Part shown: positions 1 to 7,595 of the stretch, one piece after another | Numbering within the stretch: the stretch's first letter is position 1 | Layout of the letters: the number at the start of each line of letters is the position of its first letter | Origin: Bacillota bacterium | GTDB taxonomy: Bacteria; Bacillota; GCA-003054495; Carboxydocellales; JAJZSN01 | Assembly: GCA_021849745.1 (NCBI GenBank) | Contig: JAJZSN010000014.1 | Coordinates: forward strand, 1-44,866 | DNA length: 44,866 bases | Direction: 5' to 3' | The notes under the pieces: generated by a model | Told to the model about the DNA's origin: nothing | The model's database searches: none | Seen by the model: only the letters and a program-made list of their open reading frames with translations | Translations under genes and position numbers: made by a program

Positions 1-12
1 TGTTGTGTTTGA

Positions 13-576
13 TTCCCTCAGGATGAAAGCAAGGCTTTCGGGGTTATTGCCTGGGGGGCGGCGGCAGCGGCCTTGGCTAAAGCCAACAAGGTCATCGTCA
101 AAACTCCCCATGAAGCCCTGGGTGTACCCACCAAGGAAGCCAATGCCCAGGGGTTGAAGGCCACCAAGCAGGTTATAAATATGCTCCGGGATCAGGCCTA
201 CCTGCCCACCTGCCGATTGGAGGAAGAGGTGGTAATGATCAAGCAGGAGACCAGGGCCATTGTGGACCGGGCCCTGGAACTGGGGGACGGTGACCTGGCC
301 ATTGGAACGGTGCGGGCTTTTGAGGCCGGGGTGGTGGATGTCCCCTTCGCTCCCAGCCGTTTTAATGCCGGAAAAATTTTACCGGCCCGGGATAACGAAG
401 GTGCGGTAAGATTTTTGAACTGGGGCAATTTGCCTTTTACTGAGGAGATCAGGGATTTTCACCGGGAGAAGATTGCCGTCCGGGCCCGGGCAGAGAACCG
501 GGATGCGACTTTTCAGATGGTCATTGATGATATTTATGCCATCGGGAAGGGAATGATGGTGGGGCGGCCCCGGTAA
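13..576 (+). CDS. glmE: Glutamate mutase (methylaspartate mutase) subunit E, C-terminal part
   Basis: This is the C-terminal ~187 residues of the large epsilon subunit of adenosylcobalamin-dependent glutamate mutase (about 480 residues in the family). The enzyme interconverts L-glutamate and (2S,3S)-3-methylaspartate, the first step of the methylaspartate route of glutamate fermentation. The recognisable stretch is PQDESKAF, then [20 protein letters not shown] and PTKEANA, which is family-typical. The window begins inside the gene. An in-frame TGA lies at 10-12, just where conserved sequence (usually a Gly-Gly-Phe-Pro context) should continue upstream, so either the window edge has a sequence error or the gene is broken. 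TTG at 73 would be an internal codon, not a start. The next gene encodes the next pathway enzyme, which supports the assignment. Confidence 0.85.
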   Translation, partial: FPQDESKAFGVIAWGAAAAALAKANKVIVKTPHEALGVPTKEANAQGLKATKQVINMLRDQAYLPTCRLEEEVVMIKQETRAIVDRALELGDGDLAIGTVRAFEAGVVDVPFAPSRFNAGKILPARDNEGAVRFLNWGNLPFTEEIRDFHREKIAVRARAENRDATFQMVIDDIYAIGKGMMVGRPR

Positions 577-620
577 TTCTGCTCGGCTGAATTACCGGGC
601 CTTTTTTGGGAGGGATTTTG

Positions 621-1859
621 ATGAAAATAAAAGATGTAATCCTAGCTCCAGGTCTCACGGGATTTTTTTTCGATGATCAACTTGCCATTAAAGGTGGGGC
701 TAAATTAGATGGTAATACCTATCTAGGGGAGCCTCGGACTGCCGGGTTCACTTCTGTGCGGCAGCGGGGGGAGGCTGTATCAGTTTTGTTGGTTTTGGAG
801 GATGGTCAGATAGCCCATGGGGATTGTGCTGCGGTTCAGTATTCGGGGGCCGGAGGGAGGGATCCTTTGTTTTTGGCCCAGGATTTTCTGCCTGTTATCA
901 AGGAGCAAGTTGTGCCTAAGCTGGTGGACCGGGAGTTGGGTGAATTTCGGTCTTTGGCTGAAGAGTTTGATGGGCTGACTGATGATGAGGAGCGGCGGTA
1001 TCATACGGCCATCCGGTATGGAATTACCCAGGCAATACTTGACGGGGTGGCTAAGAGCAAGAGGGTGACCATGGCTCAGGTGGTGGCGGGGGAATACGGG
1101 ATTGAACCGGTCTGGAAACCTATACCCGTTTTCTGTCAGACCGGGGATGACCGGTATAACAATGCGGATAAAGCTATTATCAAGAGGGCCGATGTTTTGC
1201 CCCACGGGTTGATAAATAATGTCGAAACTAAGCTGGGCAAACAGGGGGAAATTCTGTTAGAATATATTCAGTGGTTAAAAGGCAGGGTTTTTCTCCTGGG
1301 CGGGGAGGATTACCGGCCGGTTCTGCATATCGATGTTTACGGCACCATTGGACAGGCTTTCGGTGATAATCAGGGGAAGATCCTGGATTACCTGGGCCGC
1401 CTGGAAGCCGCCGTTGCCCCCTTAAAGCTCCGAATTGAAGGCCCGGTGGACGTGGGCCACAAAGAAGGACAAATCGAGGTCTTGAGTGAACTTTGCCGGT
1501 CTCTGAAAACCCAAGGCTGCGGGGTAGAAATTGTGGCCGACGAATGGTGCAATACTTATGAAGATATTGTGGAATTCGTAGATGCCGGGGCCGGGGATAT
1601 GGTTCAGATTAAAACCCCTGACCTGGGAGGCATCAATAATACCATCAAAGCAGTACTTTATGCCAAAGCAAAAGGCATAGGCGCCTACCTAGGCGGCACT
1701 TGCAACGAAACTGACCGCTCCGCCCAAGTCTGCGTCCACATTGCTCTAGCTACCCGCCCTGACCAGATGCTGGCCAAGCCGGGTATGGGAGTGGACGAGG
1801 GCTTCATGGTGGTCATGAATGAGATGAACAGGACGTTGGCGCTACTAAGGGGTTGTTGA
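621..1859 (+). CDS. mal: Methylaspartate ammonia-lyase
   Basis: Converts (2S,3S)-3-methylaspartate to mesaconate and ammonia; cytosolic, enolase superfamily, needs Mg2+. The product is 412 residues, essentially the length of the Clostridium tetanomorphum enzyme. Family landmarks are visible: HIDVYGT and IEGPVD with candidate metal-ligand Asp and Glu, IVADEWCNT with a third acidic ligand, and VQIKTPDLGG with the catalytic lysine. ATG 621 is chosen because a GGGAGGG site ends seven bases upstream; an upstream TTG at 606 has no such site. The gene follows glmE by 44 bases, as expected for one operon. Its stop codon lies inside the left arm of the foldback element at 1849-2040, so the element abuts or has trimmed the gene end, although the protein looks full length. 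Confidence 0.95.
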   Translation: MKIKDVILAPGLTGFFFDDQLAIKGGAKLDGNTYLGEPRTAGFTSVRQRGEAVSVLLVLEDGQIAHGDCAAVQYSGAGGRDPLFLAQDFLPVIKEQVVPKLVDRELGEFRSLAEEFDGLTDDEERRYHTAIRYGITQAILDGVAKSKRVTMAQVVAGEYGIEPVWKPIPVFCQTGDDRYNNADKAIIKRADVLPHGLINNVETKLGKQGEILLEYIQWLKGRVFLLGGEDYRPVLHIDVYGTIGQAFGDNQGKILDYLGRLEAAVAPLKLRIEGPVDVGHKEGQIEVLSELCRSLKTQGCGVEIVADEWCNTYEDIVEFVDAGAGDMVQIKTPDLGGINNTIKAVLYAKAKGIGAYLGGTCNETDRSAQVCVHIALATRPDQMLAKPGMGVDEGFMVVMNEMNRTLALLRGC

Positions 1860-2040
1860 CAATTGAAAAGCAGCGATTTTGCGGAGGCCCGTGTGCTGCT
1901 TAAGCGTACCGAAAGGTAAAAAGAGTCGGGCTGGCTCCCTCAACCCTACCCCCCTTAGCAGAACCGACCTTTTTACCCGAGGGACGCTTTAGCAGCACTA
2001 GGGCCGGAGCACATGAGCGCGTTCAATTGTCAACAACCCC
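1849..2040. repeat. 192-bp foldback element with 19-bp terminal inverted repeats
   Basis: The ends are a perfect 19-bp inverted repeat (1849-1867 and 2022-2040, starting GGGGTTGTTGACAATTG). Inner blocks pair in the same nested order: GGCCC 1886-1890 with 2001-2005, GTGCTGCT 1893-1900 with 1991-1998, AAGCGT 1902-1907 with 1984-1989, GGTAAAAAG 1915-1923 with 1969-1977, and GTCGG 1925-1929 with 1964-1968. The loop is 1930-1963. It has no coding capacity. It could be a MITE-like foldback element or a long structured RNA. No clear target-site duplication is visible. Confidence 0.8.
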
Positions 2041-2078
2041 CGACCCCAGATTGCTACCCCCAAAGGAGTGCATGCATC

Positions 2079-3056
2079 ATGGCCAAAGTAGGCCTCACCA
2101 CAACCATACCCATGGAAATTATCTACGCCGCCGGAGACATCCCGGTGGACCTCAATAATATTTTCATTACCCATGAAACCCCCCAGGGCCTGGTGGAGGA
2201 AGCGGAAATCGCCGGCTACCCGCGCAACCTGTGCGGTTGGATTAAAGGTCTTTACAGCACTGTCCTGCAGGCCGGAGATATCAGCAAGGTGGTTGCTGTA
2301 ACCCAAGGGGACTGCAGCAATACCCATGCCCTCATGGAAACCCTGGAGGTTCAAGGGATTGAGACCATTCCCTTTGCTTTTCCCTTTGACCGGGATAGGG
2401 ATATGCTAAAACTCCAAATAGAGAAACTTATGGCCGCCTTTGGGGTGGACTGGGATCAAGTCAATGAGGCCAAGGCTAGGTTGGACAAGGTTCGCCGCAA
2501 GGTTTGGCGGTTGGATGAGGCTACCTGGCGGGAGAACAAGGTTAGCGGTTTCGACAACCATCTCTGGCTGGTCAGCTGTAGCGACTTTAACGGGGACCCT
2601 GAAGGGTTTGAAGCTGATTTGGACCGGTTTATGGCAGGGCTGGAGGCGGCCCGGGAATACCAACAGGATGTGCGACTGGGCTACATCGGGGTACCTCCTA
2701 TTTTCACCGACCTTTACGATTATCTGGAGTCCCAGGGGGCCAGGGTGGTTTTCAATGAAGTGCAAAGGCAGTTCACTCTCCCCTTCGACACCGACGACCT
2801 GGTGGAGCAATATCGAAATTATACATATCCTTATAATATTTTTTTCCGGCTGGAAGACATCCGGCGGGAAATTGAAAAACGCAATATCGAGGGCATCATC
2901 CACTATACCCAGAGTTTTTGTTTCCGCCAGATTGAAGATATCATCATTCGGCAAAAGCTGGATGTTCCCATCCTGACCCTGGAGGGGGACAAACCTAGTA
3001 AGTTGGATGCCCGCAGTAAGATGCGAATTGACGCTTTTATAGAGATGCTTCGTTAG
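2079..3056 (+). CDS. 2-hydroxyacyl-CoA dehydratase D-component-like protein (HgdB/FldC family)
   Basis: A 325-residue member of the 2-hydroxyglutaryl-CoA dehydratase D family (PF06050 type), proteins that bind a [4Fe-4S] cluster and are energised by one-electron ATP-driven reduction. Cysteines that could ligate the cluster are seen in NLCGWIKGLY, QGDCSNTHA and QSFCFRQIED. It is shorter than typical dehydratase subunits (about 370-430 residues) and no second subunit gene is next to it, so it may be a homomeric or non-dehydratase reductase of the superfamily. ATG 2079 has AAAGGAG at 2062-2068; the frame is open further upstream, into the foldback element, but without a site. The matching activator gene begins 10 bases downstream. 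The substrate is unknown; a role in the methylaspartate pathway is inferred only from position. Confidence 0.75.
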   Translation: MAKVGLTTTIPMEIIYAAGDIPVDLNNIFITHETPQGLVEEAEIAGYPRNLCGWIKGLYSTVLQAGDISKVVAVTQGDCSNTHALMETLEVQGIETIPFAFPFDRDRDMLKLQIEKLMAAFGVDWDQVNEAKARLDKVRRKVWRLDEATWRENKVSGFDNHLWLVSCSDFNGDPEGFEADLDRFMAGLEAAREYQQDVRLGYIGVPPIFTDLYDYLESQGARVVFNEVQRQFTLPFDTDDLVEQYRNYTYPYNIFFRLEDIRREIEKRNIEGIIHYTQSFCFRQIEDIIIRQKLDVPILTLEGDKPSKLDARSKMRIDAFIEMLR

Positions 3057-3066
3057 GAGTGGTACC

Positions 3067-3822
3067 GTGATTTGTGGCATTGATTTGGGCAGCAGGAACG
3101 TGAAAATAGCCTTGCAAAAGCCGGGGGAACCCTGGGAGTTTCACCAGTTTGACACCATTCTTTTCTACAGGGAGTACGGCCGGAAGCAAGGGGAAGAATT
3201 GGTGATAAATTTTCAGGGGTTAGGACTGCCTTCGGTGGATAAAATAATCTCAACAGGCTATGGCCGCAATACCCTACAGCTGGCCGGGGCCGCCCAGATT
3301 CCCGAGATCAAGGCCCACCTTCTGGGGGCCGTCCACCAGACCGGGTTGCAAGATTTCACTTTGCTTGATTTAGGCGGCCAAGACAGCAAGATTATTAAAG
3401 TGCGTAATGGTAAGATGCTTGATTTTCAGACCAATGACAAGTGTGCCGCCAGTTCGGGGCGGTACCTGGAAAATATGGCCGAGGTATTGGGTATCAGGCT
3501 GGACGAACTGAGCAAACACCATGCCGATCCGGTGGAACTCAACTCCACCTGCGCCGTTTTCGGCGAGTCCGAACTTATCGGCAAAATCATCGAGGGCCAC
3601 AGCATAGCCCATCTGGCCGCCGGGATTAACTATACCATCTTCAAAAGGGTGCAGCCTATGCTGCGCCAGTTAGCCAGCGACACCCTCGTATTCACCGGCG
3701 GAGTGGCCCACAACCAAGCCCTGCGCCAGATTATCGAAAAAGAAATGTCCTGCCGGGTAGTTATCCCGGAACACCCCCAGTATAATGGGGCCATAGGCTG
3801 TTGTGTATCTGCTGCGCAGTAA
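3067..3822 (+). CDS. 2-hydroxyacyl-CoA dehydratase activator (HgdC-type ATPase)
   Basis: A 251-residue BadF/BcrA/HgdC-family ATPase of the actin-like fold. Such activators carry a [4Fe-4S] cluster between two monomers and use ATP hydrolysis to drive an electron into the partner dehydratase. The N-terminal phosphate loop GIDLGSRNVK, the DLGGQDSK motif, the two cluster cysteines in NDKCAASSGRYLE and STCAVFGESE, and the C-terminal FTGGVAHNQAL adenosine motif are all present. The usual Ala-Gly-Thr-Gly after the first cysteine is Ala-Ser-Ser-Gly here. GTG 3067 is preceded by AGGAG at 3055-3059, overlapping the end of the dehydratase-like gene, so the two are translated together. The 182 bases after it hold two heptamer arrays and no gene. 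Confidence 0.85.
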   Translation: MICGIDLGSRNVKIALQKPGEPWEFHQFDTILFYREYGRKQGEELVINFQGLGLPSVDKIISTGYGRNTLQLAGAAQIPEIKAHLLGAVHQTGLQDFTLLDLGGQDSKIIKVRNGKMLDFQTNDKCAASSGRYLENMAEVLGIRLDELSKHHADPVELNSTCAVFGESELIGKIIEGHSIAHLAAGINYTIFKRVQPMLRQLASDTLVFTGGVAHNQALRQIIEKEMSCRVVIPEHPQYNGAIGCCVSAAQ

Positions 3823-3892
3823 GGGGTTAGGTTTTAGGGGTTAGGGGTCAGGTTGGGGATGGTTCGTAGTTCATAGTTCGTAGTTCGTAGTT
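3822..3892. repeat. Two heptamer arrays (AGGGGTT type, then GTTCGTA type)
   Basis: 3822-3856 reads as 7-base units AGGGGTT, AGGTTTT, AGGGGTT, AGGGGTC, AGGTTGG. 3862-3892 reads GTTCGTA, GTTCATA, GTTCGTA, GTTCGTA, GTT. Both sit between the activator gene and the MBL/AtuA gene. The first array begins on the last base of the activator stop codon. Confidence 0.85.
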
Positions 3893-3961
3893 TAAGGCAC
3901 CGAAAAAATCTAACATCCAACATCTAAAAATCCTAAGAAACGAGGAATACCGTCAACTAAA

Positions 3962-3989
3962 AGCTGACAGCTGATAGCTGATAGCTGAC
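3962..3989. repeat. Heptamer array, AGCTGAY type
   Basis: Four exact-length units AGCTGAC, AGCTGAT, AGCTGAT, AGCTGAC lie just upstream of the ribosome site of the MBL/AtuA fusion gene at 4005. Confidence 0.85.
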
Positions 3990-4004
3990 TAACGAGGAAA
4001 ACCC

Positions 4005-6152
4005 ATGAAAACAACCGTTCTTGGCTGCTGGGCGCCTTATCCCCGACCGAGTGGGGCCTGTTCCGGCTATCTAATACAAAGTAACACCACAAACATATTA
4101 CTGGACTGCGGCAACGGAGTGTTGAGTAAACTCGGCCAGGTGATGGATTTCCGGACTCTGTCCGGGGTGGTTATCACCCATTATCACCCTGACCATTACA
4201 TGGACTTGTTCTGCCTGCGCCATGCCATTTGGGGCAGTCTAAAAGACGGTTCCCGAACCGACCCTTTACCCCTTTGGCTACCTGGGGAACCGGTGGAAAT
4301 ATATAGGGAACTGGCCAAATATCAAGATGTTTTTGCCATTTCCGTCTTCGAAGAATTACCTGATGGTCTTGGGCCGGGGGATAAAACAGTTATGGTTGGG
4401 GATTTGCAGGTGAGTTTTCACCGTACCAACCATCCTTTGCCCTGTTACGGAGTTGCCATAACCCCCACGGGCCGCTGGGAGCCCAAGCTGGTTTACACTG
4501 GGGATACCGCTTACGACCGGGGATTGATACCCTTTATCAGGGAAGCCGACTTACTGATTTGTGAAGCCAGCCTCCAGGAAAAAGACGCCGCAGCCGCCAA
4601 GGCCGGCCACCTCACAGCGGCCCAGGCCGGCCAACTGGCTAATGAGGCAGGGGTGAAGACTCTTCTCCTAACCCACTTCTGGCCCGAATATGACCTGGAA
4701 GTGTTAAGGCAGGAAGCCGAGGCCGCTTTTGGTCGGGAGGTATTATTGGCAGGGGCCCTCTTACAAGAATACCCCTTAACAGGAGGTACTATCATGCATG
4801 AAATAAAAATCCTTTCCCCCACGGCCATCCTGGGGTATGGTTTTCCTGAGGGATCCTTCCGGGCGGGGATGGACAGAAAGCCCCAGGTCATTGCTGTTGA
4901 TGCCGGTTCTACCGACCCCGGGCCCTATTACCTGGGGGCAGGGGTTTCCTTTACCGACAGGATGGCGGTTAAACGGGATCTTTCCATCATCCTGGAAGCC
5001 GGGCGGCAGGCCGACATCCCGGTAATCATCGGTTCTGCAGGGGGATCAGGGGCCGCACCCCACCTAGAGTGGAATCTGGAGATCATCAGGGAAATCGCCC
5101 GGGAAAAGGCCTTGCGCTTTCGGATGGCCGTCATCGGGGCCGATATTGACAAGCAATTTCTCACCGAGAACCTCAGGGCAGGCCGGGTCAAGGTTCTGGA
5201 ACCTGGCCAACCCTTGACCGAAGAGGCCATCGGCAATACCAGCCACATAGTGGCCCAAATGGGTATGGAGCCCGTCATGGAGGCTTTGCGCCAGGGGGCC
5301 CAGGTGGTTCTGGCCGGGCGGGCCTACGATCCGGCTCTTTTTGCAGCTTGGCCGGTACTCCACGGCTTTGACCAGGGTCTGGCCCTCCACATGGGCAAAA
5401 TCTTGGAATGTGCCTCCATTGCCTCCACTCCGGGCAGCGGTAGTGATTGCATGCTGGGTACATTGTACCAGGACTCCTTCGTCCTGGAGCCTTTAAACCC
5501 GGAACGCCGGTGCACCGTTACTTCGGTGGCGGCCCATACCCTTTATGAGAAGACTAACCCAATTTTGCTGCCCGGACCGGGAGGGACCATAAACCTGGAA
5601 GGAGCGGAATTTGAGCAGGTGGATCAACGGACGGTGAAGGTTACCGGCAGCAGGTTTATTCCGGCGGAGATATACACCCTCAAGGTGGAGGGGGCGGCCC
5701 TGGCGGGTTACCGGACAGTCTCCATCGCCGGGGCCAGGGATCCTGTGTTTATTAAAGAGATTGACCATATCATAGCCGGGGTCAAAGCTAGAGTTGCCGA
5801 TAATTTCCGCCATATCCCGGCAGAGAGTTACCATCTGTTTTTTCATATCTATGGCCGTAATGGGGTGATGGGAGACTTGGAACCCCGGCAGGAAATCACT
5901 TCCCATGAGTTGGGTATCGTCATGGAAGCAGTGGCGGGAAGTCAGGAATTAGCCAATACCATCTGTAGCTTTGCCCGTTCCACCATGCTCCACTACGGAT
6001 ACCCCGGCCGCTTGGCCACCGCCGGTAACCTGGCTTTTCCCTACTCACCGTCGGATTTCAAGGCCGGGGAGGTTTATCGGTTCAGTATCCACCACTTGCT
6101 GGAGGTGGCTGACCCGGTGGAGTTATTCCCCATCCAATGGCTGGAACTGTAG
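4005..6152 (+). CDS. Fusion: metallo-beta-lactamase-fold hydrolase + AtuA-family protein
   Basis: A 715-residue protein made of two units usually encoded separately. Residues 1-~260 are an MBL-fold hydrolase with the zinc motif THYHPDHYMD (H59, H61, D63, H64), a later NHP histidine, an YTGDTAYD aspartate and a THFWPEY histidine. Residues ~264-715 match the acyclic terpene utilisation AtuA family (PF07287), with IIGSAGGSGAAPH, LAGRAYDPALFAA and SGSDCMLGT. The junction keeps an AGGAGG at 4781-4786 and an in-frame ATG at 4794, so the AtuA part (452 residues) could also be made alone. No stop separates them; in another frame a TAA lies at 4777-4779, so a one-base indel could have fused two genes. 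AtuA proteins of this kind sit next to DUF4387 genes, as here. The reaction is unknown; context suggests mesaconate or citramalate metabolism. Confidence 0.8.
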   Translation: MKTTVLGCWAPYPRPSGACSGYLIQSNTTNILLDCGNGVLSKLGQVMDFRTLSGVVITHYHPDHYMDLFCLRHAIWGSLKDGSRTDPLPLWLPGEPVEIYRELAKYQDVFAISVFEELPDGLGPGDKTVMVGDLQVSFHRTNHPLPCYGVAITPTGRWEPKLVYTGDTAYDRGLIPFIREADLLICEASLQEKDAAAAKAGHLTAAQAGQLANEAGVKTLLLTHFWPEYDLEVLRQEAEAAFGREVLLAGALLQEYPLTGGTIMHEIKILSPTAILGYGFPEGSFRAGMDRKPQVIAVDAGSTDPGPYYLGAGVSFTDRMAVKRDLSIILEAGRQADIPVIIGSAGGSGAAPHLEWNLEIIREIAREKALRFRMAVIGADIDKQFLTENLRAGRVKVLEPGQPLTEEAIGNTSHIVAQMGMEPVMEALRQGAQVVLAGRAYDPALFAAWPVLHGFDQGLALHMGKILECASIASTPGSGSDCMLGTLYQDSFVLEPLNPERRCTVTSVAAHTLYEKTNPILLPGPGGTINLEGAEFEQVDQRTVKVTGSRFIPAEIYTLKVEGAALAGYRTVSIAGARDPVFIKEIDHIIAGVKARVADNFRHIPAESYHLFFHIYGRNGVMGDLEPRQEITSHELGIVMEAVAGSQELANTICSFARSTMLHYGYPGRLATAGNLAFPYSPSDFKAGEVYRFSIHHLLEVADPVELFPIQWLEL
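4781..4796 (+). promoter_or_regulatory. Internal ribosome binding site and start inside the MBL/AtuA fusion
   Basis: AGGAGG at 4781-4786 is followed after seven bases by an in-frame ATG at 4794, exactly where the AtuA domain begins. It is as good as the sites used by neighbouring genes and suggests separate translation of the second half. Confidence 0.65.
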
Positions 6153-6171
6153 CAAGAGGAGGTGGCTGAAG

Positions 6172-6507
6172 GTGGGACAAAAATATCCCCTGACCCAATT
6201 GGCCGAGGTAATCCGCAGCAAAAACGCCGGCCCATTCGAACTGACTCTGGACATCATTTTCAAGGAACAGGCCACTTATGAGAAAGTCAAGGCCGACCGG
6301 GCCGTCACCAGGGAACTGGTGGCCGGCTTATACAAGATTCCGGTGGAAAAAATCATCGCCCTGGTGGAATTCGACCCGGCCCGGGCCATCAAAATCACCA
6401 TGGAGCGGCCCCGGCCCGCCGGGGAACTGGGGGAAACCGATGTTTACGGGGCCCAGCAGCATGGGCCTCTGCTGGCCCTGGAAATAGAGCTGGCCGATGA
6501 AAGTTAA
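6172..6507 (+). CDS. DUF4387 family protein
   Basis: A 111-residue cytosolic protein of the DUF4387 family (PF14330), which is usually encoded directly after or fused to AtuA-type proteins. Recognisable parts are PLTQLAEVIRSKNAGPFELT at the N-terminus, FDPARAIKITMERP in the middle and DVYGAQQHGPLLAL near the end. GTG 6172 is chosen because GAGGAGG (6156-6162) lies upstream; the gene starts 19 bases after the fusion protein's stop, so it is in the same operon. The function is not established; its constant company with AtuA suggests the two form one enzyme or complex. Confidence 0.8.
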   Translation: MGQKYPLTQLAEVIRSKNAGPFELTLDIIFKEQATYEKVKADRAVTRELVAGLYKIPVEKIIALVEFDPARAIKITMERPRPAGELGETDVYGAQQHGPLLALEIELADES

Positions 6508-6606
6508 CTAATTCCCAGGAAAAAGCAGGAATAAGCCCCCTTGAGTAGAATTTAGGAAGTGTATCAAATCTTGCCCTGCAGTCTAAACTACCATTGAGGT
6601 GTAGTC

Positions 6607-7494
6607 ATGGCTATTTCGGTTATGCACGGCTATTTGATGCAAGCTGCCTATTTTGCCCCCCGGGGAAAGAAACGCTTACTCCTTTTAGGCAGCAATATCG
6701 GCCAAAGATATCTGAGCCCCGAGGATAAACTTATCGGCCTTATCGGCGAAGCCGGTTCAGGCAAATCCCTCCTCATCCGGGGTATGTTTCCCGGTTTAGA
6801 GTTAACCAATGATGATGACGGGATCAATATCCGGCCTCTGCCTCTTCTGGCCGATGCCCAGCGGGAGCATTTCCGCTACCGTACGTACCACATTGACGCT
6901 CGCTTTGAAACCGCCTTCACCCAGACCTGGATGCTGGCGGAAGCGGTGCGCAAGGCCATCGACCATGGCCGCCGGGTGGTCATAGAGCACTTTGATCAAT
7001 TGTACCCTGCCCTGGAAATCAACGCCGAGGTTCTCATCGGAGTGGGGGAGGAAGTTATCGTCACCAGGCCAGGGATTTTCGGGCCGTACCCGAAAGATAT
7101 CGCAGCTATCGTTTTCGAGTCCATCAAATACCGCCGCATGGCCCATACCGCCGAAGACATCACCGGCCTGGTACTGGAGGAACTGGGCATCAAGAAGCCC
7201 CAAGCCCATAGTGACATTAAACACGGTTTTATTTTGGAATTTTCGGAAAAACCTGACCTGGACTTTGACTTTGTCGAAAAACGGGTTTTGGAATATATTG
7301 CTCAGGATCTGATTATTAATCACTATGACGAAAACCATATCAAAATAGGGGAAAGGGTTTGCCAGTGCACCGGCCCCCGAATTCACCTACGACGCACCGG
7401 GGAAATCGAAGGGTTCCACCTAATAAAGGAATTTAAGTGGGATCCCATCGACAAGCTCTATGTCCTGGCCGGCCTGGTAGGGACGGGTTCATAG
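6607..7494 (+). CDS. P-loop protein with alanyl-tRNA-synthetase second-additional-domain-like C-terminus
   Basis: A 295-residue cytosolic protein. A Walker A motif GEAGSGKS is at residues 47-54, inside a kinase-like N-terminal domain. The C-terminal ~80 residues (HYDENHIKIGERV, then CTGPRIHLRRTGEI and FHLIKEF) resemble the zinc-binding second additional domain of alanyl-tRNA synthetase, where CGGTH is followed by RRTGEIG and FKI. Proteins of this architecture are annotated only by that domain and have no known role. The start ATG has GAGGTG upstream. It closes the methylaspartate cluster, which suggests a link to that pathway rather than to tRNA charging. The last codons and the stop lie in a heptamer array (GTTCATA), so the present C-terminus may have been set by repeat insertion. 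Confidence 0.6.
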   Translation: MAISVMHGYLMQAAYFAPRGKKRLLLLGSNIGQRYLSPEDKLIGLIGEAGSGKSLLIRGMFPGLELTNDDDGINIRPLPLLADAQREHFRYRTYHIDARFETAFTQTWMLAEAVRKAIDHGRRVVIEHFDQLYPALEINAEVLIGVGEEVIVTRPGIFGPYPKDIAAIVFESIKYRRMAHTAEDITGLVLEELGIKKPQAHSDIKHGFILEFSEKPDLDFDFVEKRVLEYIAQDLIINHYDENHIKIGERVCQCTGPRIHLRRTGEIEGFHLIKEFKWDPIDKLYVLAGLVGTGS

Positions 7495-7576
7495 TTCATA
7501 GTTCAACAACGAACTATGAACTATGAACTGCGAACTAAAACATCCCCAACAACTACGAACTATGAACTATGAACTA
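7487..7576. repeat. Inverted pair of GTTCATA/GAACTAT heptamer arrays
   Basis: GTTCATAGTTCATAGTTC (7487-7504) is followed six bases later by its perfect reverse complement at 7511-7528, and a further reverse-orientation array at 7553-7576. The first two arms can form an 18-bp hairpin. The stop codon of the preceding gene (7492-7494) is inside the array. Confidence 0.85.
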
Positions 7577-7595
7577 AACAAGGAGGCATATCACT

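Noticed and set aside
10..12. TGA in glmE as a selenocysteine codon
   Set aside because: The family has no Sec or Cys at this place, and only 12 bases of upstream sequence are available; an edge error is simpler.
1849..2040. Foldback element as a simple rho-independent terminator of mal
   Set aside because: It is far longer than a terminator, has a large asymmetric interior and no T tract at the end.
2406..3080. Long antisense frame of 224 codons opposite the dehydratase-like gene, and similar long antisense frames opposite other genes
   Set aside because: They are shadows of well-recognised genes on the other strand, without start signals or family motifs.
3822..3989. Heptamer arrays read as a CRISPR
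   Set aside because: Units are 7 bases and directly adjacent, without spacers, and no cas genes are present.
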